A model generated the notes under the pieces. The model was not told where the DNA came from and searched no databases. It saw only the letters and a program-made list of their open reading frames with translations. Positions 26,377 to 34,582 of a stretch of DNA of 64,000 bases are shown here, piece after piece. The DNA is from Cryobacterium sp. Y11 (GTDB lineage Bacteria; Actinomycetota; Actinomycetes; Actinomycetales; Microbacteriaceae). Within the stretch, counting starts at the first letter, position 1; every line of letters begins with the position of its first letter. The translations under genes were made by a program, and so were the position numbers. Location: contig NZ_PJJO01000054.1 in the NCBI RefSeq assembly GCF_002929535.1, forward strand, positions 62,001 through 126,000. Reading direction: 5' to 3'.

Positions 26377-27231
26377 TCATCGGCGCAGCTCGAGCGTGCA
26401 GCACTTCACGCCGCCGCCGCCGAGCAGTAGCTCGGAGAGGTCGACGCCGATCGGGTTGTAGCCGCGGGCGCGGAGCTGGCGTTCGAAGTCCTTGGCGCGG
26501 GCGGCGATGACGACGTTGTAGCCGTCGGAGTAGGAGTTGAGGCCGAGGATGGACGCGTCTTCTTCGGTGACAATGATGGCGTCGGGGTAGCGTTCCGCAA
26601 GAATCGCCAGGCTCGGCGCGTCGAAGGCGCTCGGCAGATAGGCAATGTTTGTGTCGTCGAGCACGGCGACGGCGGTGTCGAGGTGGTAGAAACTCGGGTT
26701 GATCAAGCGCAGGGTGATCACCGGGCGTCCGGCGATAATCGAGAGCTCAGCGTGACTGTTCGAGTCGCTGCGAAAGCCGGTGCCGGCCAGAATGACGTCG
26801 CCGACCAGCAGAAAGTCGCCCTCGCCCTCGTTGGTCTGGGCGGGCACGCGCACGTCGAAGCCGTTGGCGCCGAACCAGTCCATGTAGGCGGGGCCTTCTG
26901 GCTGGCGCTCGACGTGTGCAAATTTGGCGCCGTAGGCCTGGTTATCGATGACGAAGCCGCCGTTGGCCGCGTAGACCATGTCGGGCAGGCCATCGACCGG
27001 TTCGATCAGCTGCACGTCGTAGCCGAGCCCGACGTAGGTGTCGTAGAGGGTCTGCCATTGTGCGACGGCGAGTGAGGTGTCGGTGGGCAGTGCCGGGTCC
27101 ATCCACGGGTTGATGCGGTAGACCACGGTGAAGTACTGCGGCTTACACATGAGCACGGTGCGCTTGGTGGCGGTGCGCGTTGGAACGACCGGTTCGTCGG
27201 CAAGAATGGGGGCGGGCGAATGAATCGACAT
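26377..27231 (-). CDS. Dimethylargininase / arginine deiminase-like amidinohydrolase
   Basis: A 284-residue protein of the amidinotransferase (GME) superfamily. It shows MVYAANGGFVID, EGEGDFLLVGDVILAGTGFRSD, FYHLDTAVAVLDD (His) and a C-terminal Cys in LLLGGGGVKCCTLELRR, the usual catalytic Cys position. Most like NG,NG-dimethylarginine dimethylaminohydrolase; release of citrulline or ornithine from arginine derivatives is the plausible reaction. AAGGAG precedes the ATG at 27231. It leads the operon with rocD and is divergent from an Lrp-type regulator, a common catabolic arrangement. Confidence 0.82.
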   Translation of the reverse strand: MSIHSPAPILADEPVVPTRTATKRTVLMCKPQYFTVVYRINPWMDPALPTDTSLAVAQWQTLYDTYVGLGYDVQLIEPVDGLPDMVYAANGGFVIDNQAYGAKFAHVERQPEGPAYMDWFGANGFDVRVPAQTNEGEGDFLLVGDVILAGTGFRSDSNSHAELSIIAGRPVITLRLINPSFYHLDTAVAVLDDTNIAYLPSAFDAPSLAILAERYPDAIIVTEEDASILGLNSYSDGYNVVIAARAKDFERQLRARGYNPIGVDLSELLLGGGGVKCCTLELRR

Positions 27232-27389
27232 GAGGCTCCTTCGTCGTTTCGCAGGCCTGGTAGCACCACGAAACGTAGGGTGGATGGCGGACCAGGTCGC
27301 TCACGAGAGCCCGGCACGATCGACGTAGAGTCGTTCCGGGACGCCAACTCCAGTCTCACACAGCATGATTCGACGTTTCACGCTAATGT

Positions 27390-27438
27390 ACGCAATAAAT
27401 CTTCGAGAATTATAGTGCTGACGCAATATCACGCAATA
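27390..27438. promoter_or_regulatory. Repeated ACGCAATA motif in the divergent Lrp region
   Basis: ACGCAATA occurs three times (27390-27397, 27421-27428, 27431-27438); a related CACGCTAATG lies at 27380-27389. Lrp/AsnC proteins bind multiple phased AT-rich sites, so these are good candidates for autoregulation and for control of the hydrolase-rocD operon. Confidence 0.6.
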
Positions 27439-27458
27439 GATTCGCCTAGACTCGGCCC

Positions 27459-27896
27459 ATGGACAACCTCGACCACAGCATTCTCGACCTGCTGCGCCAG
27501 AACGCTCGCGCGGGCTATGGCGATATCGGTTCCGTCGTTGGCCTGTCGGCATCCGCTGTGAAACGCCGCGTTGACCGGCTGGTGGCCGACAAGGTCATTC
27601 GCAGCTTCACCATTCAGGTCGACCCTGCCGTCGACGGCAGGAGCACCGAAGCCTACGTTGAGCTGTTCTGCCGCGGCACCGTGGCCCCCGACGAATTGCT
27701 GCGCATTCTCTCGGGAGTGCCGGAGGTCGTTGATGCCGGCACAATCACCGGAAGCGCCGATGCCATGGTGCACATTCGCGCCCGCGACATTCCGGGGCTC
27801 GAGGCGGCGCTCGAAAAGGTGCGCCTGGCGCCGAACGTAGACCACACCCGAAGCGCAATCGTCTTGACCCGCCTGATCCACCGCTCCGTCGGGTAG
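27459..27896 (+). CDS. Lrp/AsnC-family transcriptional regulator
   Basis: A 145-residue feast/famine regulator: HTH at residues 1-60 (LDHSILDLLRQNARAGYGDIGSVVGLSASAVKRRVDRL) and a RAM effector-binding domain (AYVELFCRGTVAPDELLRILSGVPEVVDAGTITGSADAMVHIRARDIPGLEAALEKV). The ATG at 27459 has no clear ribosome site, suggesting a leaderless or short-leader transcript. Divergent from the dimethylargininase-like gene; likely its activator or repressor in response to arginine or ornithine. Confidence 0.9.
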   Translation: MDNLDHSILDLLRQNARAGYGDIGSVVGLSASAVKRRVDRLVADKVIRSFTIQVDPAVDGRSTEAYVELFCRGTVAPDELLRILSGVPEVVDAGTITGSADAMVHIRARDIPGLEAALEKVRLAPNVDHTRSAIVLTRLIHRSVG

Positions 27897-27912
27897 CGCA
27901 GCCCTGTTCACT

Positions 27913-27969
27913 CGAAAGCGGGAAAAGTGTTGCTTCAGCACCCGTGAAGCAACACTTTTCCCGCTTTCG
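27913..27969. terminator. Perfect 25-bp hairpin between convergent genes
   Basis: Arms 27913-27937 and 27945-27969 are exact reverse complements over 25 nt with a 7-nt loop. It lies between the Lrp gene and the fetB-like gene, which converge, so a two-way terminator is likely. There is no long T-run on either side. Its length and perfection are unusual. Confidence 0.8.
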
Positions 27970-27977
27970 CGGGAGGG

Positions 27978-28742
27978 CTAGACGGTCGGCACGGGCTTCT
28001 GCTGCACCGGGGAGACCAGGTGCAAGAGGGTCACCGCGGCGATCGACCCGGCGCAGAGGATGCCGGCGAGCACGACGATCTGAAACCTCCCGGCCTCCAG
28101 CGGTGAGGCTCCACCGAAGATCGCGCCAACGAACGCACCGGGTAACGTCACCAGCCCCGTCGTCTTGGTCTGATCCGTGGTCGGAATGATGGCGAAATAC
28201 ACCGCTTGGCGGGCCAGATCGCGAGTGGACTGCCGCGGCGTGGCACCGAGGGCGAGCCAGCCCTCGACTTCATCCCAGTGGTCGCCGACCGCCTCGGTGA
28301 AGCGACGCCCACTGAGCGTGGCGATCGACATGGCATTGCCGATGATGATGCCGCCGATCGCGAGCACGTAGCGCGGTGAAAATTCGATCGCCCCGGTCGT
28401 GAAGACGATCGTGAGCGTGACGACAACGCCAAGGCCCATCGCCGCGGCTACGCGCAATAACTGGGAGCGGCCGATTCTCCGGGTGACCGTGCCGACGGCT
28501 GCCGCGAACATGACGAGCAGCCCGACGCCGACCCAGAGCGGATCGTTGATGATTCCACTGAGAATGAGGCTGATCGCGGCCAGCTGCAGGGTGCCGCGCA
28601 GCAGGGCCAGTGCCGGGGCGACCGGATGCGGCGCGCGATAACCGCGCAGCACCGTCACGACCACGGCCATGAGCAACACGATCCCGACCAGGGTAGGAAG
28701 GAGCCCGGCCAACTGCGCGGGAAGGTCGGCCGGAAAGGTCAT
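27978..28742 (-). CDS. FetB-like (UPF0014) ABC permease
   Basis: A 254-residue membrane protein with about seven helices, similar to FetB/YbbM of the iron-export ABC system. Signatures include RIGRSQLLRVAAAMGLG, GGIIIGNAMSIATLSGRRFTEAV, EGWLALGATPRQSTRDLARQAVYFAIIPTTDQTKTTGLVTLPGAFVGAIFGGASPLEA. The partner ATPase FetA is not next to it in this window. The ATG is at 28742. Metal or organic substrate export is inferred from the family only. Confidence 0.82.
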   Translation of the reverse strand: MTFPADLPAQLAGLLPTLVGIVLLMAVVVTVLRGYRAPHPVAPALALLRGTLQLAAISLILSGIINDPLWVGVGLLVMFAAAVGTVTRRIGRSQLLRVAAAMGLGVVVTLTIVFTTGAIEFSPRYVLAIGGIIIGNAMSIATLSGRRFTEAVGDHWDEVEGWLALGATPRQSTRDLARQAVYFAIIPTTDQTKTTGLVTLPGAFVGAIFGGASPLEAGRFQIVVLAGILCAGSIAAVTLLHLVSPVQQKPVPTV

Positions 28743-28997
28743 GGATTGAGCCTACCCAGCCGCGCGATCGTTCCTCTCCGCAACGAGCATGCGCCAGGGG
28801 CGTGGCAGATTCGAACGACAGCGACTGGGTGAACTTCATCTGAACAAACTCCCCGTGGATTGACATGTATTGGTGCAGTGAGCAAACTGTATATCGATAA
28901 GCATCAATCTAAGAGTGTTGGAGTTGAATGTCTCTCCCCGCTCCCGGAGCGAAGCCCGCTGCGGCTCAGACAGACCATGCATACACGAGGTCAGACC

Positions 28998-30254
28998 GTG
29001 TCAAAAAATAAGCCTCGGACTCTCGTTGTCGCTGGTCTTGGGGTGGGTCAGATCCTCGCTTGGGGCTCCTCCTATTACCTCCTCGCCATCCTCGCCGAAC
29101 CGGTCACCGCTGACACGGGATGGCCAGCTACCCTGGTCGTCGCTGGCCTCTCGATCGGGTTGGTGACCTCGGCGTTTGTCGCGCCTCGGGTTGGTTCACG
29201 AATAGGTCAGGGGCACGGTCGTCGGCTGTTGATTCTCAGCGCGGCCCTTCTATCTGCTGGGCTCGTGCTCATGGCGGTGTCTCCGGTCCTCTGGGTCTAC
29301 CTGGTCGCCTGGGTTGTAATCGGGCTCGGCATGGGGACGGGACTGTACAGCAGCGCCTTTGCGACTTTGGGACAGCTCTACGGGGAATCCGCGCGAACAT
29401 CGATCACAGCGTTGACTCTTTTCGGCGGCCTGGCCAGCACCATCTGCTGGCCACTCTCGTTGTACCTCGTCTCTGAAATCGGCTGGCGAGGAACCTGCGG
29501 CGTCTATGCTGCCCTCCAACTCGTCGTTACGATACCGCTCTACCTCTGGGTCTTGCCCAGGCGACGACTCAACGAGCGTGCACGCGAGAACACCGGTGTC
29601 GCCGTGAGAAACGTAGACGTGCGGCCGCGACGACCGAGCGGCACGAGCGTTGTGCTCCTGACCTCGATCGTGACGCTGAGCGGACTGATCACCACAACGA
29701 TGTCGGTCCACATGTTCACGCTCCTGGGCGCGGTCGGGTTCGGCATGGCCGCGGCGCTGGCCCTTGCCACCCTGGTCGGGCCCTCGCAGGTCGGCATTCG
29801 TTTCGTCGAGCTGCTGTTCGGCAAGCGTCACCATCCGTTATGGACCATGGCGGCATCCGTTCTGCTCGTCGGACTTGGCCTGGGCACTCTCAGCGCCGGC
29901 CTCCCGCTCTACGCCCTCATCATGATTCTCTACGGAGCAGGCATTGGGCTAGCGTCGATCGCTCACGGTACCGTGCCGCTGGCTGTTTTCGGCGCAGAAG
30001 GCTACGCGTCCTTGATGGGAAGAATTGCGCTGCCAGCGCTCCTCGCACAAGCCGCAGCGCCACCCCTGGGAACACTTCTCATCGATACCATCGGTGCCAG
30101 CGCAACCTCAACGACTCTCGCATTGGCCGCCCTAGCAAACATCGGGCTTGTCGTCTGGATGATGCTTTTGACCCGTTTCCAGTCCGTTCGAGTCCGTGCC
30201 GCGTCCGTTCTTACGCCAGATGCCAGCGGTGGAAAACGCGCAATCATCCACTGA
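28998..30254 (+). CDS. MFS transporter
   Basis: A 418-residue, 12-helix major facilitator. Visible: GLGVGQILAWGSSYYLLAILAEPV, VAPRVGSRIGQGHGRRLLILSA (the loop 2-3 Gxxx-GxGxR type), AWVVIGLGMGTGLYSSAFATLGQLYG and SIVTLSGLITTTMSVHMFTLL. The cargo is unknown. The start is set at GTG 28998, 7 nt after GAGG; an ATG at 28977 and a frame open to 28860 are alternatives. It converges with phnE with only 11 bp between the stops. Confidence 0.83.
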   Translation: MSKNKPRTLVVAGLGVGQILAWGSSYYLLAILAEPVTADTGWPATLVVAGLSIGLVTSAFVAPRVGSRIGQGHGRRLLILSAALLSAGLVLMAVSPVLWVYLVAWVVIGLGMGTGLYSSAFATLGQLYGESARTSITALTLFGGLASTICWPLSLYLVSEIGWRGTCGVYAALQLVVTIPLYLWVLPRRRLNERARENTGVAVRNVDVRPRRPSGTSVVLLTSIVTLSGLITTTMSVHMFTLLGAVGFGMAAALALATLVGPSQVGIRFVELLFGKRHHPLWTMAASVLLVGLGLGTLSAGLPLYALIMILYGAGIGLASIAHGTVPLAVFGAEGYASLMGRIALPALLAQAAAPPLGTLLIDTIGASATSTTLALAALANIGLVVWMMLLTRFQSVRVRAASVLTPDASGGKRAIIH

Positions 30255-30265
30255 ATGAAGCTGGT

Positions 30266-31987
30266 CTACTTCAGAACCCGGCGCGTCCACACCGCGACCG
30301 CCTCGACGACCAGCACCGTGACGAGCACCATCCCGATGATGAACGCGACCACGTCGAATTCCTGCACCCGGCTCGCGTTGATCAGGTAGTAGCCGATACC
30401 GCCCGCACCGACGATGCCGAGCAGCGTCGCCGAGCGGATGTTGACGTCGAGCTGGTACAGCACGTGTGCGATGAGCTGTGGTGCGGTTTGCCACAGCGTT
30501 GCGGCAAAGAACACCTGGCTGCCGGTAGCGCCGGTAGCCCGTACCGCGTCCTGCACCCGCACGTCGGTCTCTTCGAGCGAGTCGGCAATGAGTTTGCCCA
30601 GTAGACCGACCGATCCGATCGCGAGCGCCAGCGTGCCCGGCACGGGTCCGAGGCCGGTGATGACGATGAACACGATGGCGAGAATCAGCTCGGGCAAACC
30701 GCGGATGATGACGATGATTGTGCGGAACAAGTTCGAAACGCCGACGCTCGGGGCGACGTTGCGCGCGGCGAAGATTCCTATCGGCACAGCGAGCACGAGG
30801 CCGAGCAGCGTCGCGGCGAGCCCGATCTGGATCGTCACGAACATTGCCTCGACTAATATGCCGAGCAGATCTTGGGGCGATGGAGGAAGGAACATCCCGA
30901 GCACTTGCGGCAGCGCGAGCAGGTCATCGAAAAGCGTCGAAAAGTCCATGTCGGCATACACCGTCGCCAGGGCGACAACCGCGATCGTCAGCGCGACGCC
31001 CGCGAATCGGCGGATGCGCTCGCTGTCCCACTGCGGCGCGACCCGCATGCTGCCGTGCCGCGTGCGCTGCGGCTCGCTCCCGCCCATGGGCGCTGTGACC
31101 CAGCCCGCCGCTATCCGATCGATGAATCCCAGCAGGCCGCGACGATCCGTTGGCACCCGTCCGAGCAGGGTGGCGCGGATGGCGCCGGAAAGCATTTCGA
31201 CCGCGATGCACAGGAGCAGAATGATGAGAGCGAGCGCCATGCCGCGCTGGTATTGCATGGTGCGCAAGGCGTTGGCGAGCTCGAGGCCGAGACCACCAAG
31301 GCCGACGTAGCCGAGCAGCACAGACGTTCGCAGGTTGATGTCGAAGCGGTGCAGTGCCGTCGCGATCAGCTGCGGCATGACCTGCGGGATTACCGTGCTC
31401 GTGATCCACTGTAAGCGGCTGCCGCCCGCTGAGCGCACGGCCTCGGCCGGACCGCCGTCTAGTTGCTCGATCGCATCGGCGTAGAGCTTGCCGATCATGC
31501 CGATCGAGTGCAGGCCCAGTGCGAGAATCCCAGGGAACGCCCCGAGACCGAAGATGCGAAAGAGCACAATCGCGAAGATGAGGTCGGGGACCGCTCGGCA
31601 CACGACGATGATCGTTCGGGCGACGCCACGCATAACGGGGCCGCTCGTCGTGTTCGCCGCTGCGAAGATCGAGATGGGCAGGCTCAGCACCACCGCGAGG
31701 ACCGTGGCGATAACGACGATTGCGAGCGTCTGTCCGGTCATCACCAGCAGCTCGCCCAGCGGCGGGAAATCGAGCGGGAACATTCGAGAGAAGAAGTTCG
31801 CCGCATTGTCGAGGCTGCGTACCATCGATGGGATGTTAATCTCGAGGGCGGCGACCGACCAGAGCCCGGCGCCGAGCAGCACAACCAGCGCGCTCCAGGC
31901 CGCGATGCGGTTTACGCTCGGTCGGGGTCGCGGGGGCGGTGGTGTTTTGGTGTTCGTGGAGCGTGGCGCGTCCATGAGGACGGTCAT
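30266..31987 (-). CDS. phnE: Phosphonate ABC transporter permease, two PhnE domains fused
   Basis: A 573-residue protein with two complete PhnE-type permease domains in tandem, each with its own EAA-like loop: DGGPAEAVRSAGGSRLQWI in the first half and DVRVQDAVRATGATGSQVF in the second. Each half has RTIIVVCRAVPDLIFAIVLFRIFGLG or its match RTIIVIIRGLPELILAIVFIVITGLG. Most bacteria carry PhnE as one gene forming a dimer or as two adjacent genes. The start abuts the phnC stop. It completes the phnD-phnC-phnE importer. Confidence 0.92.
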   Translation of the reverse strand: MTVLMDAPRSTNTKTPPPPRPRPSVNRIAAWSALVVLLGAGLWSVAALEINIPSMVRSLDNAANFFSRMFPLDFPPLGELLVMTGQTLAIVVIATVLAVVLSLPISIFAAANTTSGPVMRGVARTIIVVCRAVPDLIFAIVLFRIFGLGAFPGILALGLHSIGMIGKLYADAIEQLDGGPAEAVRSAGGSRLQWITSTVIPQVMPQLIATALHRFDINLRTSVLLGYVGLGGLGLELANALRTMQYQRGMALALIILLLCIAVEMLSGAIRATLLGRVPTDRRGLLGFIDRIAAGWVTAPMGGSEPQRTRHGSMRVAPQWDSERIRRFAGVALTIAVVALATVYADMDFSTLFDDLLALPQVLGMFLPPSPQDLLGILVEAMFVTIQIGLAATLLGLVLAVPIGIFAARNVAPSVGVSNLFRTIIVIIRGLPELILAIVFIVITGLGPVPGTLALAIGSVGLLGKLIADSLEETDVRVQDAVRATGATGSQVFFAATLWQTAPQLIAHVLYQLDVNIRSATLLGIVGAGGIGYYLINASRVQEFDVVAFIIGMVLVTVLVVEAVAVWTRRVLK

Positions 31988-32794
31988 CTAGACGGCAATC
32001 TTGACGCGCTCGTCGACCGGGACAGGCGCATAGATGCCGTCCACGTCGTTGTGCGTTAGTCCGGCGGCTGGACGGTCAAGCACCACGCGACCGGCGTTTA
32101 GGCCGACGATGCGGTCGGCGAACTCCAGTGCGATTTGCACTTGGTGCAGGCTGCAGATCACCGTGAGGTTTTCCTCGCGGCTGATTTGGGTGAGCAGCTC
32201 GATCACGCCGGCTGACGACAGCGGGTCGAGCGACGCGACGGGCTCATCCGCTAGCAGCACGGAGGGGCGCTGAATGAGGGCGCGGGCGATTGCCACGCGC
32301 TGCTGCTGTCCGCCGGATAGCGTGCCGGCGCGCTGAAATGCCTTGTCGGCGAGACCGACGCGGGCGAGCTGCTCCATAGCATTTTCACGCACGGAGCGGG
32401 GATAGCTCCAGAGCCCAAACCGTGGTCCGCGCAGCGAGCCGAGCTTGCCGGTGCACACGTTCTCGAGTACCGACATTGACTCAACGAGATGGAATTGCTG
32501 AAAAATCATGCCGACATTGTTGCGCAGCCCGCGCAAGGCAGTGGCACCGGCTGCGTGCACCGGGGTACCGAGCGTCCAAACGTCGCCCGTCGAGGGCTTG
32601 TTTAGGCCATTAATATGGCGGAGCATCGTGGACTTGCCAGAGCCCGACAGACCGAGTAGTACATTGATCTTGTTCGCCGCGAACTCCACGCTCACGTTGT
32701 CGAGGGCGGTGATACTTCCGAAAGTCTTGGTCACGTTTTCAAACCGGATGGTTCCCAGCTCAGGGATCGTCTTATACGCGGCGGCGTTGGTCAT
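31988..32794 (-). CDS. phnC: Phosphonate ABC transporter ATP-binding protein
   Basis: A 268-residue ABC ATPase. Walker A GLSGSGKSTMLRHI, Q-loop in NVGMIFQQFHLVESMSVLENV, signature LSGGQQQRVAIARAL, Walker B VLLADEPVASLDP, then SLHQ. The PhnC hallmark GKLGSLRGPRFGLWSYPRS is present. The start is set at 32794 (MTNAAAYKTIPEL), whose N-terminus fits the family; the longer frame runs through an intergenic hairpin. Confidence 0.93.
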   Translation of the reverse strand: MTNAAAYKTIPELGTIRFENVTKTFGSITALDNVSVEFAANKINVLLGLSGSGKSTMLRHINGLNKPSTGDVWTLGTPVHAAGATALRGLRNNVGMIFQQFHLVESMSVLENVCTGKLGSLRGPRFGLWSYPRSVRENAMEQLARVGLADKAFQRAGTLSGGQQQRVAIARALIQRPSVLLADEPVASLDPLSSAGVIELLTQISREENLTVICSLHQVQIALEFADRIVGLNAGRVVLDRPAAGLTHNDVDGIYAPVPVDERVKIAV

Positions 32795-32840
32795 GAGCAG
32801 TTCTCGTTTCGTGTCGGTTGCAGGGACGGACAGTCGGAAC

Positions 32841-32873
32841 CGGTGTGGATCGAGCGGGGCCCGATCCACACCG
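32841..32873 (-). terminator. Stem-loop in the phnD-phnC gap
   Basis: 12-bp perfect arms (32841-32852, 32862-32873) with a 9-nt loop, in the 85-bp gap after the phnD stop. Such hairpins after binding-protein genes typically stabilise the upstream message or stop part of the transcripts, giving more binding protein than permease. Confidence 0.65.
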
Positions 32874-32879
32874 TCTGGA

Positions 32880-33827
32880 TCAGACCTTGCAGGCAGCGGC
32901 CTCTGTAACCTCGCATACCGCACGCACGCCGTCGTAGAGCGAGTCTTCGACGGGAATGAAGCCGTATTTTGAGGCCTCGGGCAGCTGGCAATCGGCCGCT
33001 GACGCGCAGATTCCAGATTCCACCATGGCCGGCACGTTCAGGTCGTTCGCGAAGATTTCTTTGAGCTGGCTGATCAGGTCGGCGGGCAGCTTGTCGCTCA
33101 CGACGTAGGGGCTGCCGGCAATGGTCTCCGACTCCCAGACGACTTCGAGGTCGCCGTCTTTCAGGCTGCCTGACTCGATGAGTTCGGTCGTGACCATGGC
33201 GTCGTAGGCGAAGCCTGCGTCGCAGGTGCCGTCGGCGACGCTCAGGGCCGAGGCATCGTGTCCGCCCGCAAAGATCGGCGTGACGCCGTCTTCGGGGTCG
33301 ATGCCGAGGTCGAGTAGTCCGGCGCTCGGGTAGAGGAAGCCCGAGGTCGAGGTCGGGTCGACGAAGCAGACGGTCTTGCCCTTGAATCCTTCGAGGTCGG
33401 TAATGTCGCTGCCGGCCGGTACGATGCCGTACGACTTATACCCGGGTTTCTCGTCGGGATCGTCGACGAGGGAGCCGAGCGCCTCAACGCCCGCACCACC
33501 GTCTTTTGCGACCATATACGAGAACGGGCCCATGCCCGCAATGTCGATCTGGCCGGCACGGATGCCCTCGATAACCGCCGCGTAGTCCGTTGCCTGCTGG
33601 ATCTCGACCTCAAGGCCGGTTTCTCGTTCGAGCACCCCAATGATCGCTTCATTATCATCGGCGATGCCTTGGGCCGATTCGCTCGGGACCTGCGCGAAGA
33701 CGAGCTTGTCGGGTGCCTCGGCAGCGCCGGCCGCTGTGGAGGTGCTCGAACACGCGGTGAGCGCGGTGAGGGCGGAGAACAGCGCGATACCTACGAGGAG
33801 CCCGCGGGTTCGTGTGCGAAAATGCAT
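32880..33827 (-). CDS. phnD: Phosphonate-binding lipoprotein
   Basis: A 315-residue periplasmic-type binding protein of the PhnD family. A lipoprotein signal peptide with lipobox LTAC (Cys26) anchors it to the membrane. Conserved PhnD pieces: FAQVPSESAQ, YAAVIEGIRAGQIDIAGMGPFSYMVA, GFKGKTVCFVDPTSTSGFLYPSAGL, and Tyr/Ser/Thr residues for the phosphonate group. The ATG at 33827 follows GAAAGG. It leads the transport operon phnD-phnC-phnE and has PHO-box-like repeats upstream. Confidence 0.93.
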   Translation of the reverse strand: MHFRTRTRGLLVGIALFSALTALTACSSTSTAAGAAEAPDKLVFAQVPSESAQGIADDNEAIIGVLERETGLEVEIQQATDYAAVIEGIRAGQIDIAGMGPFSYMVAKDGGAGVEALGSLVDDPDEKPGYKSYGIVPAGSDITDLEGFKGKTVCFVDPTSTSGFLYPSAGLLDLGIDPEDGVTPIFAGGHDASALSVADGTCDAGFAYDAMVTTELIESGSLKDGDLEVVWESETIAGSPYVVSDKLPADLISQLKEIFANDLNVPAMVESGICASAADCQLPEASKYGFIPVEDSLYDGVRAVCEVTEAAACKV

Positions 33828-33898
33828 CGAAGTTTGCCTTTCGTGGGGACGGTCCGACGTTCGTCGGTTGTGATGGCTACATGATTGTTTCTTCTTCT

Positions 33899-33938
33899 GG
33901 TGAACAGTTCGGGACCTAAAGGTGTCCCGAATGGTGAC
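33899..33938 (-). promoter_or_regulatory. PHO-box-like repeats upstream of phnD
   Basis: On the minus strand, GTTCACC (33899-33905), GGTCCC (33911-33916), GGACACC (33921-33927) and GTCACC (33933-33938) recur about every 11 nt. Actinobacterial PhoP/RegX3 boxes are 11-nt direct repeats around GTTCACC. The spacing is imperfect by 1 nt in places. Confidence 0.5.
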
Positions 33939-34024
33939 GCAGGAGCGAACAGCAGATGACCGAAGGCACAGGGAGCATGGCGCCGTGAGCTAGCGGAGCG
34001 GACTTGTGGCCGGCCCAGATCCGA

Positions 34025-34582
34025 TCAAGCCCGCTCGGTATCGCGCACGCGCGTCAGGAACTGAACGAGCGCCGCGCTTGCCGCGTCGAGCGTGCCATCG
34101 TTGACGATCTCGAGGTCGACGGGATGATCCGGTGCGGGGTCGATACGCGCGAGGCGCGCAGCGGCGGCGGCCTCGTTTTCGCGCCCGCGCGCGATAATGC
34201 GCGCGAGGCGTACATCCTCCGGCACAGTGACGCGCGCGACCCGCACGTTCGTGAACAGGCCGGGTAACCGCTTGAGCACCCCCCGCGAGACGTTGGCCAC
34301 GACCACTCCGCCCGACTCGACGACATCGATCACGTGAGCAGGGATACCGTACGCGAGGCCGTGCGCGTGCCAGGTCAGCGCGAAGTCGCCCCGATCTTCG
34401 GCAGCGGCGAACTCATCAGCGCTCACGGGGTTGTGATCCTCCCCTGCGCCAGCGGGCCGAGTGATCTGGCGCTGGGGGAAGACGATTTCGCTGTGGCCGG
34501 TCAGGGCTGCGCGCGTGTAATCGATGATCGAGTCCTTGCCCGATCCGCTCGGCCCGACGACCGCGACGAAGGTGCCGCTCAT
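34025..34582 (-). CDS. phnN: Ribose 1,5-bisphosphokinase
   Basis: Phosphorylates ribose 1,5-bisphosphate to PRPP, the salvage end of the C-P lyase pathway. The 185-residue guanylate-kinase-like protein has Walker A VVGPSGSGKDSIIDY and HAHGLAYGIPAHVIDVVESGGVVVANVSRGVL. It overlaps the phnM stop by 4 bp. Last gene of the leftward phn core operon, 197 bp before phnD. Confidence 0.92.
   Translation of the reverse strand: MSGTFVAVVGPSGSGKDSIIDYTRAALTGHSEIVFPQRQITRPAGAGEDHNPVSADEFAAAEDRGDFALTWHAHGLAYGIPAHVIDVVESGGVVVANVSRGVLKRLPGLFTNVRVARVTVPEDVRLARIIARGRENEAAAAARLARIDPAPDHPVDLEIVNDGTLDAASAALVQFLTRVRDTERA

Noticed and set aside
28860..28888. TTGACA-like -35 element for the MFS gene
   Set aside because: No acceptable -10 element at 16-18 bp spacing was found.
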